A stretch of 64,000 nucleotides of DNA from Yersinia rohdei ATCC 43380. Its GTDB lineage: Bacteria > Pseudomonadota > Gammaproteobacteria > Enterobacterales > Enterobacteriaceae. Below, piece after piece: positions 1-10,165 of this stretch; positions within the stretch are counted from its first letter, which is position 1; the number at the start of each line of letters is the position of its first letter. The DNA lies in the NCBI RefSeq assembly GCF_000173775.1, contig NZ_ACCD01000001.1, forward strand, positions 434,001-498,000, in the 5' to 3' direction. Position numbers and translations under genes: made by a program. Below the pieces are notes generated by a model. It saw only the letters and a program-made list of their open reading frames with translations, was not told the origin of the DNA and did no database searches.

Positions 1-1903
1 GATCGCGCTGAACATCAAAGGTGGTCTCCATACGCTTGGAGTTAGAGAACGTCGGTGGATCGATAAAGATCACATCGAATTGCTCATCAGTGTTGCTAAG
101 CCAAGATAAACAATCAGCTTGAATCAAGCGGTGTTGCCCGCCCGTTAAGCCATTAACCCGCAGGTTTTTCTCGGCCCACTCCAGATAAGTACGCGACATA
201 TCGACCGTGGTCGTACTGCGTGCGCCCCCCAGCCCTGCATGAACACTGGCAGTACCGGTATAAGCAAACAGGTTAAGGAAATCTTTACCCTGACTCATTT
301 TACCTAGCATCTGACGTGCAAGGCGGTGGTCAAGGAATAAACCAGTATCGAGGTAATCAGTCAGGTTAACCCATAGCTTGGCGTTATATTCATTCACCAG
401 CAGGAATTCACCTTTCTGTGCCAATTTCTCGTATTGGTTTTTACCTTTCTGGCGCTCGCGCGTTTTCAACACCAACTGATTAGAAGGCAACTCCAACACT
501 GCCAGAGTGGCATTAATCACATCAAACAAGCGCTGACGCGCTTTTTGTGCATCAATTGTTTTAGGCGGGGCATATTCCTGCACCACGACTTTGCTACCAT
601 AACGATCGACTGCTACGTTGTAATCTGGCAAATCAGCATCATACAAACGATAGCATTCGATACCCTGCTGTTTTGCCCACTTATCCAGCTTTTTCACGTT
701 TTTTCGCAGGCGATTGGCATAATCCTCTGCCACCTGAACACCACTCGCACCCAGTGGATTCGCCGCTAACTGATAGTTTTTCTGTACACAATCTAGCGGG
801 CCATTCTTAGCTTTAAATTCGCGTTCGGCGCGCAATTGTAAGCAGCTCAGCAATTCTGGAGAAGCACTGAACAGTGACAAGCGCCAGCCTCCGAAATGGC
901 TTTTCATGATGCGGCCCAGCATATTATGCAGTGCAATCAAGGCCGGTTCACTTTCTAGTCGCTCACCATAAGGTGGGTTACTAATCACTGTACCTACCGG
1001 CCCTTCCGGTAATGGATTCACCAGCTTACTGACATCATTAGCATTAAAAGTAATGAGTTCTGAGACCCCAGCACGGCGGGCGTTGGCGCGCGCCATTTCA
1101 ATCACTCGGCGGTCAATATCTGAACCAAAGAAGCGGGACGCCGTCTCTTGCAGACCACGACGAGCACGTACTTGCGCCTCGGTAGTCAATTCACGCCAAA
1201 GCTCTTCGTTAAATGCATTCCAGGCGGTAAAGCCCCAATGTCCGCGATGCAAGCCCGGTGCACGATCAGATGCCATCATCGCGGCCTCTATCAGCAAAGT
1301 CCCGGAGCCACACATAGGGTCAACCATTGGCGTGCCTAACTGCCAACCAGAACGCTGAATAATGGCTGCCGCCAGGTTTTCTTTCAACGGAGCCTGACCG
1401 GTCAGGTCACGATAACCGCGCTGATGCAGCCCCTCACCGCTAAGATCGAGCGCCACACTGGCCATATCGCGTTGCAAAAATACATTTACCCGGATATCCG
1501 GTTGCTGTTTTGCCACTGTCGGGCGCTGATCCAGCTTGCGGGTAAAGCAATCCACGATGGCATCTTTAACTTTTAATGCACCATACTGACTGTTACGGAT
1601 TTCCTCATTCACACCGCTAAAATGCACGGCAAAGGTTTTATCCACACCAAAAATTGATGTCCAGTCAATTGCCTGCACCCCAAGGTACAAGTCTAAGTCA
1701 CTGTAAACTTTGAATTCGTTGAGCGGTAGCAAGATGCGTGAAGCCAGTCGACTCCACAGCAGGCTTTGGTACATGAGTCGATCGTCGCCCTGAAAATGTA
1801 CCCCACCCTGTACTATTTTACAGTCGTGAGCGCCCAGCGCTTCGAGTTCGCTTTTTAACAGTTCTTCCAGTCCACGCGCCGTGCTGGCAAACAGAGAGTT
1901 CAT
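1..1903 (-). CDS. rlmL: Bifunctional 23S rRNA methyltransferase RlmL/RlmK, 3' end beyond the window
   Basis: This enzyme makes m2G2445 (RlmL half) and m7G2069 (RlmK half) in 23S rRNA during assembly of the large ribosomal subunit. About 634 of the usual ~700 codons are present, and the C-terminus runs off the left edge. The visible N-terminus [20 protein letters not shown] matches the family, followed by a THUMP region, the SAM motif [10 protein letters not shown] near residue 195 and the catalytic NPPYGERL near residue 309. The second Rossmann half shows [13 protein letters not shown] near 543 and IDPPTFSNS near 606. The ATG at 1901-1903 is divergent from ycbX, as in E. coli. Identification is from family resemblance; only the end is missing. 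Confidence 0.96.
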   Translation of the reverse strand, partial: MNSLFASTARGLEELLKSELEALGAHDCKIVQGGVHFQGDDRLMYQSLLWSRLASRILLPLNEFKVYSDLDLYLGVQAIDWTSIFGVDKTFAVHFSGVNEEIRNSQYGALKVKDAIVDCFTRKLDQRPTVAKQQPDIRVNVFLQRDMASVALDLSGEGLHQRGYRDLTGQAPLKENLAAAIIQRSGWQLGTPMVDPMCGSGTLLIEAAMMASDRAPGLHRGHWGFTAWNAFNEELWRELTTEAQVRARRGLQETASRFFGSDIDRRVIEMARANARRAGVSELITFNANDVSKLVNPLPEGPVGTVISNPPYGERLESEPALIALHNMLGRIMKSHFGGWRLSLFSASPELLSCLQLRAEREFKAKNGPLDCVQKNYQLAANPLGASGVQVAEDYANRLRKNVKKLDKWAKQQGIECYRLYDADLPDYNVAVDRYGSKVVVQEYAPPKTIDAQKARQRLFDVINATLAVLELPSNQLVLKTRERQKGKNQYEKLAQKGEFLLVNEYNAKLWVNLTDYLDTGLFLDHRLARQMLGKMSQGKDFLNLFAYTGTASVHAGLGGARSTTTVDMSRTYLEWAEKNLRVNGLTGGQHRLIQADCLSWLSNTDEQFDVIFIDPPTFSNSKRMETTFDVQRD

Positions 1904-2002
1904 ATCGCACTATCACCAAAAAGAAAATTGTTGCGCATTATAGCTAATCCCAGCAGCTTGTCATAAAGTTGCTCTCTCTAATTTAATACTCGCACGGAGA
2001 CA

Positions 2003-3115
2003 ATGGTGATAACCCTCTCCCGACTTTACGTTCATCCGGTAAAATCTATGCGCGGCTTGCAGCTTTCTCATGCCCAAGTCAGCAGCAGTGGGCTGGCCTT
2101 TGACCGCGTATTTATGATTACCGAACCGGATGGCACTTTTATTACTGCGCGCCAATATCCGAAGATGGTTATGTTTACCCCGGCATTAATGCCAGAGGGT
2201 TTATATCTCACTGCGCCCGATGGCGAGAGTGCCAGTATCCGCTTTAATGATTTTTTAGCCAATGCCGAACCGACCGAAGTTTGGGGAAATTATTTTACTG
2301 CGCTAATTGCACCACCCGCGATCAACACCTGGCTCAGTAACTATTTTCAACGCGAAGTACAATTACGCTGGCTTGGGCCCGAGTTAACCCGTCGGGTAAA
2401 ACCCATGCCGGAAATTCCGCTTTCTTTTGCTGATGGCTTCCCTTATTTATTGATTAATGAAGCTTCCTTTAAAGAATTACAACAACGTTGCCCGAGCAGT
2501 ATTAAGCTAGAACAGTTTCGCCCAAATTTATTGGTGACCGGAGCCCAGGCATTTGCCGAAGACAGTTGGCAAGTAATCCGAGTCGGTGATATTACTTTTG
2601 ATTTAGTTAAACCCTGCAGCCGCTGTGTACTCACCACCGTCAGTGTGGAGCGCGGGCGCAAGCACCCTACGGGTGAGCCATTACAGACATTACAGACATT
2701 CCGAACCGCTGAAAATGGTGATATCGACTTTGGCCAGAATATGGTGGCCAGAAACAGCGGAATTATTCGAGTTGGGGATGAAGTAGAAATTCTGTTAACC
2801 AAACCCCCTCGGCCCTACAGCGCCGGAGTGGTAGTTGAAAGCCTCGCTGTACCGCAAGAACAATCCAAAGCTGTATCCATTGAATATAATGGCATTCGCT
2901 TTAATGGTAATAACCAACAGGTTTTATTGGAGCAACTAGAGCAACAGAATATCCGTATTCCTTATTCTTGCCGAGCTGGGATATGTGGCAGTTGCAGAAT
3001 TACATTAATCAATGGCGATGTCGCACCTTTAAAACAAAGTGCCATTGGCAATGATGGGACGATTCTTTGTTGCAGTTGTATACCCAAAGGAGACATTACT
3101 CTCAGCGGTAAATAA
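2003..3115 (+). CDS. ycbX: YcbX, MOSC-domain protein with C-terminal 2Fe-2S ferredoxin domain
   Basis: The product has 370 residues, the usual length. The N-terminal MOSC beta-barrel and MOSC domain begin with [17 protein letters not shown]; in this family a conserved Cys in the PCSRC segment (around residue 210) is expected to hold the molybdenum cofactor. A plant-type ferredoxin domain closes the protein, with C323-x4-C328-x2-C331 and a fourth Cys in the CCSC cluster near 357. In E. coli YcbX is a molybdoenzyme that detoxifies N-hydroxylated base analogues such as 6-hydroxylaminopurine, with CysJ as electron donor. It is divergent from rlmL, with about 100 bp between the starts. No cofactor ligand appears to be missing. 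Confidence 0.93.
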   Translation: MVITLSRLYVHPVKSMRGLQLSHAQVSSSGLAFDRVFMITEPDGTFITARQYPKMVMFTPALMPEGLYLTAPDGESASIRFNDFLANAEPTEVWGNYFTALIAPPAINTWLSNYFQREVQLRWLGPELTRRVKPMPEIPLSFADGFPYLLINEASFKELQQRCPSSIKLEQFRPNLLVTGAQAFAEDSWQVIRVGDITFDLVKPCSRCVLTTVSVERGRKHPTGEPLQTLQTFRTAENGDIDFGQNMVARNSGIIRVGDEVEILLTKPPRPYSAGVVVESLAVPQEQSKAVSIEYNGIRFNGNNQQVLLEQLEQQNIRIPYSCRAGICGSCRITLINGDVAPLKQSAIGNDGTILCCSCIPKGDITLSGK

Positions 3116-3125
3116 GCAGGCCAAG

Positions 3126-3293
3126 TATACCCAATAGATTTCAAGATTCAGGACGGTTTTAACTAGGATGCAAATCTTACGAAAATAGATTTGAACAGCG
3201 CTGACAACGAGCTGGTAGAGCTAAAGCCCACGGACGGGCCAAATCATACCCTAATGATAATTTTTGCAAATTCAAGCACAAAGGAAGGGTATT
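3126..3293. repeat. ERIC-like intergenic repeat, long variant
   Basis: The stretch between ycbX and zapC begins TATACCCAATAGATTTCAAG and ends TTCAAGCACAAAGGAAGGGT-AT. These ends resemble those of ERIC elements, with TATACCC and GGGTAT as outer inverted repeats. At about 168 bp it is longer than the ~127 bp consensus and its middle is diverged; ERICs with internal insertions are known in yersiniae. It overlaps the zapC stop codon by two bases, so it would lie in the 3' end of the zapC message. It could instead be an unrelated repeat with similar ends. Confidence 0.45.
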
Positions 3294-3843
3294 ACATCGC
3301 CCGGTCATAGACAGGTGTGTTATAGCTATTTTCGATAATTAAAGGTAACAAACGGTCATTCATTATCTTTATCGCATCGCCCAATATTAACTGACGCCCT
3401 GCTAATACCACCTGAGGTTGCGCTAATAAACACAAACTGGCGGAGTCGCCAGACTCGACTATTAACAAATTCATCTCTTCGCCACTGTCCAATATTTTTA
3501 CTACGGCCAGCTCAGCATTTTTTGGGGTCCACACTTTTGGCTGCTGTGCAAAATACCAACTTTTGGGCATTAATGGTTTTAGAAAACGAAATGCGACCAG
3601 AGCATTTAATATCAATTCTGAACGTTGCTCATGGCTCATTTTAATTTGGCGGCATTGATCTTCAAATTCAAAATAAAGTGCAGCATCATCAACACAAAAT
3701 ACAGATTCAGCGAAAGCATCAGGTGTCAGCATTTTTGACGGGAAGCGCGAGCGAAATATCATACCATTAGCTAAATCCAACATAAGTCGGTCGTGTTCAG
3801 TATCAAAATACCAACGCCATTTATCGTCTGGTTTAATCCGCAT
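3292..3843 (-). CDS. zapC: Cell division protein ZapC
   Basis: ZapC is a cytoplasmic FtsZ-associated protein that bundles FtsZ protofilaments and stabilises the Z ring. The start [20 protein letters not shown] matches ZapC of enterics. The ATG at 3841-3843 is preceded by AAAGGA seven bases upstream, so I prefer it to an in-frame ATG 21 bases earlier. That gives 183 residues, close to the family length. The gene lies downstream of pyrD on the same strand, with 175 bp and a hairpin between them. An ERIC-like element abuts its stop codon. Confidence 0.93.
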   Translation of the reverse strand: MRIKPDDKWRWYFDTEHDRLMLDLANGMIFRSRFPSKMLTPDAFAESVFCVDDAALYFEFEDQCRQIKMSHEQRSELILNALVAFRFLKPLMPKSWYFAQQPKVWTPKNAELAVVKILDSGEEMNLLIVESGDSASLCLLAQPQVVLAGRQLILGDAIKIMNDRLLPLIIENSYNTPVYDRAM

Positions 3844-3973
3844 ATTTTGTCCTTTCCCCACCATGCTGCCAACATCATTGACTCAATGACTGAGTTTCTG
3901 CTCATTAAATGAAAATAATTTGATATAAGGTTTTTGGTGTATATTTATTCCATAGGTACAAAATATAGACGAG

Positions 3974-3997
3974 CTGGGGGAATAAATAAACCCCCAG
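3974..3997 (-). terminator. Hairpin downstream of pyrD
   Basis: CTGGGGG and CCCCCAG form a perfect 7-bp stem around a 10-base AT-rich loop, 22 bases beyond the pyrD stop. On the minus strand no long T run follows. It may be a weak terminator or an RNA 3'-end stabiliser. Confidence 0.5.
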
Positions 3998-4018
3998 GCA
4001 AGTAAAGAAGATAAATAA

Positions 4019-5029
4019 TTAGATATGAGTAACAATATTCTTAATCAAACCTGGCCCACGGAAGATAAATCCGGAATAGATTTGAATCAATGAAGCACCT
4101 GCTGCCATTTTTTCACGTGCCGCAGTTACGGAGTCAATTCCACCCACACCAATAATAGGTAACCGCCCTTGCAGTTCTTGCGATAAGCGGCGAATCACTT
4201 CGGTGCTGCGTAATTGTAATGGCCGGCCACTTAAACCACCGGCTTGCTCGCAATAATTTAATCCCTGAATTAAGGAGCGATCTAAAGTTGTATTAGTGGC
4301 AATAACACCATCTATATTATGGCGAACCAAGCTATCAGCTATTTGGATCAATTCTTCTTCAGTTAGATCCGGCGCGATCTTTACCGCGACCGGAACATAC
4401 TTGTGATGCCGCTGATGTAATTCAGTTTGTTTATTTTTAATTGCCGCTAACAAATCATCCAGCGCTTCACCATACTGTAAAGATCGTAATCCCGGCGTAT
4501 TTGGTGAAGAAATATTAATCGCAATATATCCGGCATAAGGATAAATTTTATCCATACAAATCAAGTAATCTTCTTTCCCTTGCTCTACCGGAGTATCTTT
4601 ATTCTTGCCAATATTAATACCTAAAATACCGCCAAAATGTGATTTCTTGACGTTTTCAATTAAATTATCAACACCACGATTATTAAAACCCATGCGGTTG
4701 ATCAAACCTTCGGCTTCAACGATCCTAAATAGCCTTGGTTTATCATTACCTGATTGTGGCCGAGGTGTCACAGTCCCGACTTCGATAAAACCAAACCCCA
4801 TCGCCCCCAAAGCATCAATACACTCACCGTCTTTATCCAAACCGGCAGCCAGACCTAATGGATTTTTGAATGACAATCCCATACAGCTTACTAATTTAGT
4901 TGGTACAGATTGACGAACCAAAAATTCAAGCGGTGTGCCGGTGATTCGTTTTAACTGCTGGAAAGTAAACTCATGGGCACGTTCTGGGTCAAGCTGGAAT
5001 AATGCTTTTTTGACGAGAGGATAGTACAT
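4019..5029 (-). CDS. pyrD: Dihydroorotate dehydrogenase (quinone), class 2
   Basis: PyrD oxidises dihydroorotate to orotate in pyrimidine synthesis, passing electrons to quinone at the inner membrane. The 336-residue protein starts [20 protein letters not shown], the amphipathic membrane-binding N-terminus of class 2 enzymes. The glycine-rich [11 protein letters not shown] segment and the catalytic-serine loop [14 protein letters not shown] are present, and GVGGI lies in the FMN phosphate region. The ATG at 5027-5029 has AGGAG at good distance, which excludes an ATG 18 codons upstream. A PurR-like operator sits about 65 bp upstream, in keeping with purine control of pyrD in enterics. Confidence 0.97.
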   Translation of the reverse strand: MYYPLVKKALFQLDPERAHEFTFQQLKRITGTPLEFLVRQSVPTKLVSCMGLSFKNPLGLAAGLDKDGECIDALGAMGFGFIEVGTVTPRPQSGNDKPRLFRIVEAEGLINRMGFNNRGVDNLIENVKKSHFGGILGINIGKNKDTPVEQGKEDYLICMDKIYPYAGYIAINISSPNTPGLRSLQYGEALDDLLAAIKNKQTELHQRHHKYVPVAVKIAPDLTEEELIQIADSLVRHNIDGVIATNTTLDRSLIQGLNYCEQAGGLSGRPLQLRSTEVIRRLSQELQGRLPIIGVGGIDSVTAAREKMAAGASLIQIYSGFIFRGPGLIKNIVTHI

Positions 5030-5092
5030 GTAATCTCCTGAGCGAGCGATGACAAGCCGTTGATGCGGGAATGGTAAGTTCATCTTTCAGGA

Positions 5093-5108
5093 AAGTAAAC
5101 GTTTGCGA
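5093..5108 (-). promoter_or_regulatory. Candidate PurR operator upstream of pyrD
   Basis: On the minus strand the 16-mer reads TCGCAAACGTTTACTT, close to the PurR consensus ACGCAAACGTTTGCGT with its central CAAACGTTT intact. It lies 64-79 bp before the pyrD ATG. PurR repression of pyrD is established in E. coli; use of this site here is inferred. The rest of 5109-5290 shows no gene. Confidence 0.7.
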
Positions 5109-5292
5109 AGTTAAGCCAGGCAAAAAGTAATGTCGCGTTTACTGGCAACATGTCTACGGCTCAGAGCGCAAGTAGCAAATAAATATATTGTAAATATGCC
5201 CTTATGGGCCCGAACAGGCTTCACTTCACCAGTTCGACTCACCAAGGTTTGCCCGCTATCTGAAGGGAATTTCTGACTTAGACAGAAATAAC

Positions 5293-5314
5293 CAGAGGGC
5301 AGTAATGCCCCCTG
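5293..5314 (-). terminator. Probable pepN terminator hairpin
   Basis: CAGAGGGCA and TGCCCCCTG pair with one mismatch around GTAA, 21 bases past the pepN stop. The T-rich tail on the minus strand is short. Confidence 0.5.
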
Positions 5315-5334
5315 ACTATTATGTAAAAACTGAC

Positions 5335-7950
5335 TTAGGCAGCCAGTGCCTTGGTTATCTTCTCGTACAAATCACCGGATAGATTTTCCAGCATTTTCAA
5401 CTGTTCCAATGCCTGCCGCATTAAAGCTTGACGCCCAGAATCATAGCGTTTCAAACGAATCAATGGTTCAATCAAGCGAGCGGCAACTTGTGGATTGCGA
5501 GTATTCAAGTCACTCAGTATTTCTACCAGGAATTGATAACCGCTACCATCTGCGGCGTGGAATGCAGCCGGGTTACCGGAGGCAAAACTACCAATCAGCG
5601 AACGAGTTCGGTTCGGGTTGCTCAAACTAAATGCAGGGTGTTTAAGCAATCCGCGCACCTGCGCCAACACATCCGCAGCAGGACTTGTGGCTTGCAGAGC
5701 AAACCATTTATCCATCACTAAACCATCATGATTCCAGCGCACATCAAAGGCGGCCAGCAACTCATCCCGACAAGGCAGTTGTGCAGCCACGGCCGCGGCT
5801 AATGCTGCCAACGAGTCGGTCATATTATCGGCTTGATGATATTGCGAAGAAACCAGCTTATTAGCAAATTCTTCATCACCAAACGCCAGATAATACAAGC
5901 ATGTATTACGTAATGCCCGCTTGGCAATGTCACTGTGCTCAATACGATAGACCGATGTTATATTCGCCACATAGACCGCTAACAGTTCATCAGATAATTC
6001 ATTCGCTAAACAACGAGTTATCGCTTCATGTACCGCACTGATTGCTTGTGGATCAATAGTGGTGAACAGTTCTGCAATTTCATTTTCTGACGGCAAAGTC
6101 ATTATCTGCGCCGCTAAAGCGGGATCAAGATTTTCATCAAGCAATATTGCGCGGAAAGCATCTGCCACGTGGTTTGGCAATGTCAGCGGCTGTTTCTGTT
6201 GGTATTTAGCAACATTAAGTTTGATATAAGTTGCCAGCAAGCTTTGCGCCGCATCCCAACGGGAGAATTCATTGCGCGCATGCTGCATCAGGAAAGTCAG
6301 TTGCTGATCACTGTAGGTGTAGTCCAGTTTAACTGGAGCAGAAAACTCGCGTAATAGTGATGGTATTGGCGTGTGTTCGACATTATCAAAAGTAAAGGTT
6401 TGCTCAGACTCCGTCACATTCAAAACATGGTGAACCGGCAAACCATTTCTCTGTAATGCGATGACATTGCCTTTACTGTCATATAGCTCAATATCCAATG
6501 GAATATGCAGCGGCAGTTTTTCCGGCTGATCTGCCGTTGGCAATGTTTTCTGGCTGACGTGCAAATGGTATTGCTGATTTTCGGCATCATAATCATCGCG
6601 CACCGTCAGTATCGGTGTACCTGATTGGCTATACCAGCGGCGGAATAAAGACAAGTCGACATTAGAGGCATCTTCCATTGCCTGAACAAAATCATCGCAG
6701 GTTGCGGCACTGCCATCATGGCGTTCAAAATAGAGTTGCATACCGGCCTGGAATTGCTGCTCACCCAGTAACGTGTGCATCATTCGAATAACTTCTGAGC
6801 CTTTTTCATACACAGTCAAGGTGTAGAAGTTGTTCATTTCGATGACTTTATCTGGCCGAATGGCGTGGGCCATCGGGCTGGCGTCTTCCGCAAATTGCGC
6901 CGCGCGCATTACCCGCACGTTTTCAATACGATTAACCGATCGTGAACCTAAATCAGAACTGAACTCCTGATCACGGAAAACGGTTAACCCTTCTTTCAGA
7001 CTTAATTGGAACCAATCGCGGCAAGTAACCCGGTTACCTGTCCAGTTATGGAAATATTCATGTCCAATAACGGCTTCAATATTCAGATAGTCTTTATCTG
7101 TCGCTGTTTCTGCTTTTGCCAGAACATACTTTGAGTTGAAGACATTCAACCCTTTATTTTCCATCGCACCCATGTTGAAGAAATCAACTGCAACAATCAT
7201 ATAGATGTCGAGGTCATATTCCAGACCGAAACGGGTTTCATCCCATTTCATGGAGTTCTTCAATGAGGTCATCGCCCAATCGGCCCGGTCTAAATTACCG
7301 CGGTCAACAAAAAGCTCCAGCGCAACTTCGCGGCCAGAGCGGGTAATGAACTTATCACGTAATACATCAAAATCACCGGCAACTAACGCAAACAGGTAGC
7401 AAGGTTTAGGGAATGGATCTTCCCATTTAACCCAATGGCGACCATCATCCAGAGATCCCTGCCCCACAGGGTTGCCATTAGACAATAAATAAGGATAGAG
7501 CGATTTATCAGCAACAATACGGGTAGTAAAACGCGCCAGCACATCAGGGCGGTCTAAATAATAGGTAATATGGCGGAAACCTTCGGCTTCGCACTGCGTA
7601 CAGAGTGCTTCACCAGAAAGATACAATCCTTCAAGTGCACTGTTGGTCGCGGGATGGATATCATTTACGATTGTCAGTGTGAAATGCGCGGGTAATTGCT
7701 CAATTACCAGTAAATTGTCCTGCAGTTGATAATGTGGCCATGCTTGCCCATCAACACTAATGCTGATTAATGTGAGATCTTCACCATTTAGAACCAGCGG
7801 CACCCCGTCTGTTCCCTGACGTTTTACTTTACTGACCGCTGTAACCGTCGTTTTTTGCGCATCCAGTGCGAAGTCCAGATCGATATCGGTAATAGTGTAA
7901 TCCGGCGATTTATAATCGTGACGGTATTTAACTTGCGGCTGTTGTGTCAT
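5335..7950 (-). CDS. pepN: Aminopeptidase N
   Basis: This M1-family zinc metallopeptidase removes N-terminal residues from peptides late in cytosolic protein breakdown. The protein has 871 residues, the E. coli length. The start MTQQPQVKYRHDYKSPDYTI is the family start; the ATG at 7948-7950 is preceded by AAGGG, while longer in-frame starts have no family support. The exopeptidase motif GAMEN (near 260), the zinc-binding HEYFH (near 297) and the downstream Glu in KEGLTVFRDQEF are all present. The C-terminal half is the long helical domain usual for PepN. The gene is divergent from pncB, as in E. coli, with a 623-bp region between. Confidence 0.97.
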   Translation of the reverse strand: MTQQPQVKYRHDYKSPDYTITDIDLDFALDAQKTTVTAVSKVKRQGTDGVPLVLNGEDLTLISISVDGQAWPHYQLQDNLLVIEQLPAHFTLTIVNDIHPATNSALEGLYLSGEALCTQCEAEGFRHITYYLDRPDVLARFTTRIVADKSLYPYLLSNGNPVGQGSLDDGRHWVKWEDPFPKPCYLFALVAGDFDVLRDKFITRSGREVALELFVDRGNLDRADWAMTSLKNSMKWDETRFGLEYDLDIYMIVAVDFFNMGAMENKGLNVFNSKYVLAKAETATDKDYLNIEAVIGHEYFHNWTGNRVTCRDWFQLSLKEGLTVFRDQEFSSDLGSRSVNRIENVRVMRAAQFAEDASPMAHAIRPDKVIEMNNFYTLTVYEKGSEVIRMMHTLLGEQQFQAGMQLYFERHDGSAATCDDFVQAMEDASNVDLSLFRRWYSQSGTPILTVRDDYDAENQQYHLHVSQKTLPTADQPEKLPLHIPLDIELYDSKGNVIALQRNGLPVHHVLNVTESEQTFTFDNVEHTPIPSLLREFSAPVKLDYTYSDQQLTFLMQHARNEFSRWDAAQSLLATYIKLNVAKYQQKQPLTLPNHVADAFRAILLDENLDPALAAQIMTLPSENEIAELFTTIDPQAISAVHEAITRCLANELSDELLAVYVANITSVYRIEHSDIAKRALRNTCLYYLAFGDEEFANKLVSSQYHQADNMTDSLAALAAAVAAQLPCRDELLAAFDVRWNHDGLVMDKWFALQATSPAADVLAQVRGLLKHPAFSLSNPNRTRSLIGSFASGNPAAFHAADGSGYQFLVEILSDLNTRNPQVAARLIEPLIRLKRYDSGRQALMRQALEQLKMLENLSGDLYEKITKALAA

Positions 7951-8017
7951 AGAAACCCTTTTGACGTCATCAATGAATATGATTATCAGGTCTGTATGGT
8001 GATTGTTTGGGCTCAAG

Positions 8018-8057
8018 AACCTTGGTTCCAAAGCAGTAACCTTGAGTTCAAAGCACT
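8018..8057. repeat. Imperfect 20-bp tandem duplication upstream of pepN
   Basis: Two adjacent 20-mers, AACCTTGGTTCCAAAGCAGT and AACCTTGAGTTCAAAGCACT, agree at 16 of 20 positions. They lie 68-107 bp upstream of the pepN start, probably in its promoter or leader. No function is assigned. Confidence 0.6.
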
Positions 8058-8101
8058 GCTGTCAGTGACTTTTCCCCAGACCCAGATAGATTTTCAATGT
8101 A

Positions 8102-8350
8102 TCACAATTGTGAAAAAAACCTAGTTGAGAACCCATGCTATTACGGCAAATTGAGTATTGAACGCCTATTTTTCGAGCCCACTCGCAAGCTGATTGTCTT
8201 ATTGCAATTCATGAGTGACAAACCGTCGATTTAATCGACGTTAGCCTTGCTAACAACATAATATGCCGCTATCCAGTAGACTGGGGGTGCCTATAATTGC
8301 GACTCATTGTCTATATTCTACCCAGCTAATAACCTTATATATATTAAGGT
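8102..8350. promoter_or_regulatory. pepN-pncB divergent control region with three dyads
   Basis: This non-coding stretch holds three separate inverted repeats. TCACAATTGTGA at 8102-8113 is a perfect 12-bp palindrome. CGTCGATT-T-AATCGACG at 8224-8240 is a perfect 8-bp-arm dyad. ACCTTA-N7-TAAGGT spans 8332-8350. They look like operators, but none matches a site I can name: the first has CRP-like half-sites in the wrong order, and I see no clear NadR-type TGTTTA-N6-TAAACA. The rest of 7951-8573 shows no gene. Confidence 0.45.
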
Positions 8351-8573
8351 AATGTGCGTTTTATTATCTAACCACCTAAAAAACTGTCATTTATTGCACA
8401 ATAGTTTTAACAAAAGTGCCGCTTTACTGATAATGGCACGTTTAATCCTAGACCTCCGATTAGCATTTATGGTGTGATGAGGCTTCAATAACAGGATAAT
8501 ACCGGTATACTCCTGCGACTTTTAGATTACGCCGACTGTGGAAAATGCTCCTACGAGGATGCTGTATAGCGCC

Positions 8574-9779
8574 ATGACCCAAGACGCCTCACCGATTTTG
8601 ACTTCATTGCTTGATACGGACGCTTATAAGCTTCATATGCAACAAGCAGTGTTCCATCGTTATCGCCAAATTACCGTTGCCGCTGAGTTCCGCTGCCGCA
8701 GTGATGAGCTGCTGGGCGAATATGCCGACGAAATACGCCAGCAAATAATGCTGATGAGCCAATTGGCTTTGACCGATGATGAGTTTATCTATCTTTCAGG
8801 TTTACCTTTCTTTCAAAATGACTACCTGAACTGGCTAAGGGATTTTCGTTTTAACCCGGAGCAAGTCACCGTCTCAGACAATGCCGGTAAATTAGATATT
8901 CGTATTACTGGGTTATGGTGCGAAACCATTTTATGGGAAGTGCCATTACTGGCAGTAATTAGTGAAATCGTTCATCGTCGTCGTTCTGTGCATGTCACTG
9001 CCGCTCAGGCTGTCTCGCAACTGCGCAGCAAACTTGTGCAATTTAAAGCGCTGAGTGCTGATATCGATATTTCTCACTTTAAGTTAATGGATTTTGGTAC
9101 CCGTCGCCGCTTCTCGCGCGAGATACAGCACGCGATTGTTAGTGACTTAAAAGACGAGTTCCCCTATCTGCTTGGCACCAGTAACTATGATTTGGCTCGC
9201 AAGTTATCTTTAGCACCGGTCGGAACTCAAGCTCATGAATGGTTCCAAGCTCACCAACAGATAAGCCCGGTTTTAGCCAATAGCCAACGCGTTGCTCTGC
9301 AAGTTTGGTTAGATGAATATCCCGACCAGCTTGGGGTCGCATTAACCGACTGTATTACTATGGATGCTTTCCTGCGCGATTTTGATGAAACTTTCGCTAA
9401 TCGTTATCAGGGATTGCGGCATGATTCGGGTGACCCGGTCGAATGGGGTGAGAAAGCTATCGCCCATTATGAAAAACTGGGTATTGACCCAATGAGTAAA
9501 ACGCTCGTGTTCTCCGATAATTTAGATTTGGAGAAAGCCTTATCGCTCTATCGCCATTTCTATCAGCGAGTTAAGTTGGTATTTGGTATTGGTACACGCC
9601 TGACCTGTGATATTCCAGGTGTCCAGCCACTTAATATTGTTATTAAGCTGGTGGAGTGCAACGGTAAACCGGTAGCCAAACTTTCCGATAGCCCAGGAAA
9701 AACCATTTGCCACGATCCCGCTTTTGTTGCTGAGTTACGTGAAGCATTTGCCCTGCCACTGGTAAAAAAAGCCAGCTAA
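8574..9779 (+). CDS. pncB: Nicotinate phosphoribosyltransferase
   Basis: PncB joins nicotinate to PRPP, with ATP hydrolysis, to give nicotinate mononucleotide in the NAD salvage pathway. The protein has 401 residues from [20 protein letters not shown], the family start; an in-frame ATG 12 codons earlier is rejected for lack of homology. Landmarks are [29 protein letters not shown] and RHDSGDP near the phosphoribosyl site. A GAGGA sequence lies about 13 bases upstream, which is loose. The gene is followed by a hairpin and an ERIC element before asnS. In E. coli it is repressed by NadR; I could not identify a NadR box here. Confidence 0.96.
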   Translation: MTQDASPILTSLLDTDAYKLHMQQAVFHRYRQITVAAEFRCRSDELLGEYADEIRQQIMLMSQLALTDDEFIYLSGLPFFQNDYLNWLRDFRFNPEQVTVSDNAGKLDIRITGLWCETILWEVPLLAVISEIVHRRRSVHVTAAQAVSQLRSKLVQFKALSADIDISHFKLMDFGTRRRFSREIQHAIVSDLKDEFPYLLGTSNYDLARKLSLAPVGTQAHEWFQAHQQISPVLANSQRVALQVWLDEYPDQLGVALTDCITMDAFLRDFDETFANRYQGLRHDSGDPVEWGEKAIAHYEKLGIDPMSKTLVFSDNLDLEKALSLYRHFYQRVKLVFGIGTRLTCDIPGVQPLNIVIKLVECNGKPVAKLSDSPGKTICHDPAFVAELREAFALPLVKKAS

Positions 9780-9799
9780 CTTACCGCCTGTACAGTTCA

Positions 9800-9827
9800 A
9801 TAGCCGTGGCTAAAACAGCCCGGCTAT
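9800..9827 (+). terminator. Hairpin after pncB
   Basis: ATAGCCG-T-GGCT pairs with AGCC-CGGCTAT around AAAAC, with one bulged base, 21 bases after the pncB stop. There is no immediate T run, so termination is uncertain. Confidence 0.45.
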
Positions 9828-10010
9828 CCGCACTATCAGGGTGCTTTTTATCCCCGCTTATTCCCACGATTTAACTTAGCCTCTATTTATGTCGTCTTTA
9901 TTTAAGCTAACAATAGAAATGTTGCACTTATCTGGTGATTTCTACTTGTGTCCTGCACCGCCGCAAGTAACATAGGAACATCCCCATTTTGTTGGGCTGT
10001 TAACTATTTT

Positions 10011-10140
10011 TACACCCAAAGAACTTGGCGTGGTAGGTAGGCCGCAGGCGAGCTAATCCCAATGAACTTACACAGGTAAGTGATTCGGTCGAGTAAACCT
10101 GGCGAACACCACTGCAACCTCAAGTGCGAAGGCGTTTATA
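10011..10140. repeat. ERIC element immediately upstream of asnS
   Basis: The stretch begins TACACCCAAAGAACTTGG, carries the typical core GAACTTACACAGGTAAGTGA and ends CTCAAGTGCGAAGGCGTTTA-TA. About 130 bp long, it matches the ~127 bp ERIC layout from end to end. It stops 25 bp before the asnS ATG, so it probably lies wholly or partly in the asnS 5' leader. The 230 bp between pncB and this element hold only the pncB hairpin. Confidence 0.8.
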
Positions 10141-10165
10141 TCAAAACTATTAAAGAGAGAAATTT

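Noticed and set aside
434-769. Plus-strand open frame near the left edge
   Set aside because: It is antisense to rlmL, which is certain from its motifs.
8102-8113. CRP binding site
   Set aside because: The half-sites are in the wrong order (TCACA then TGTGA) and two bases apart, unlike TGTGA-N6-TCACA.
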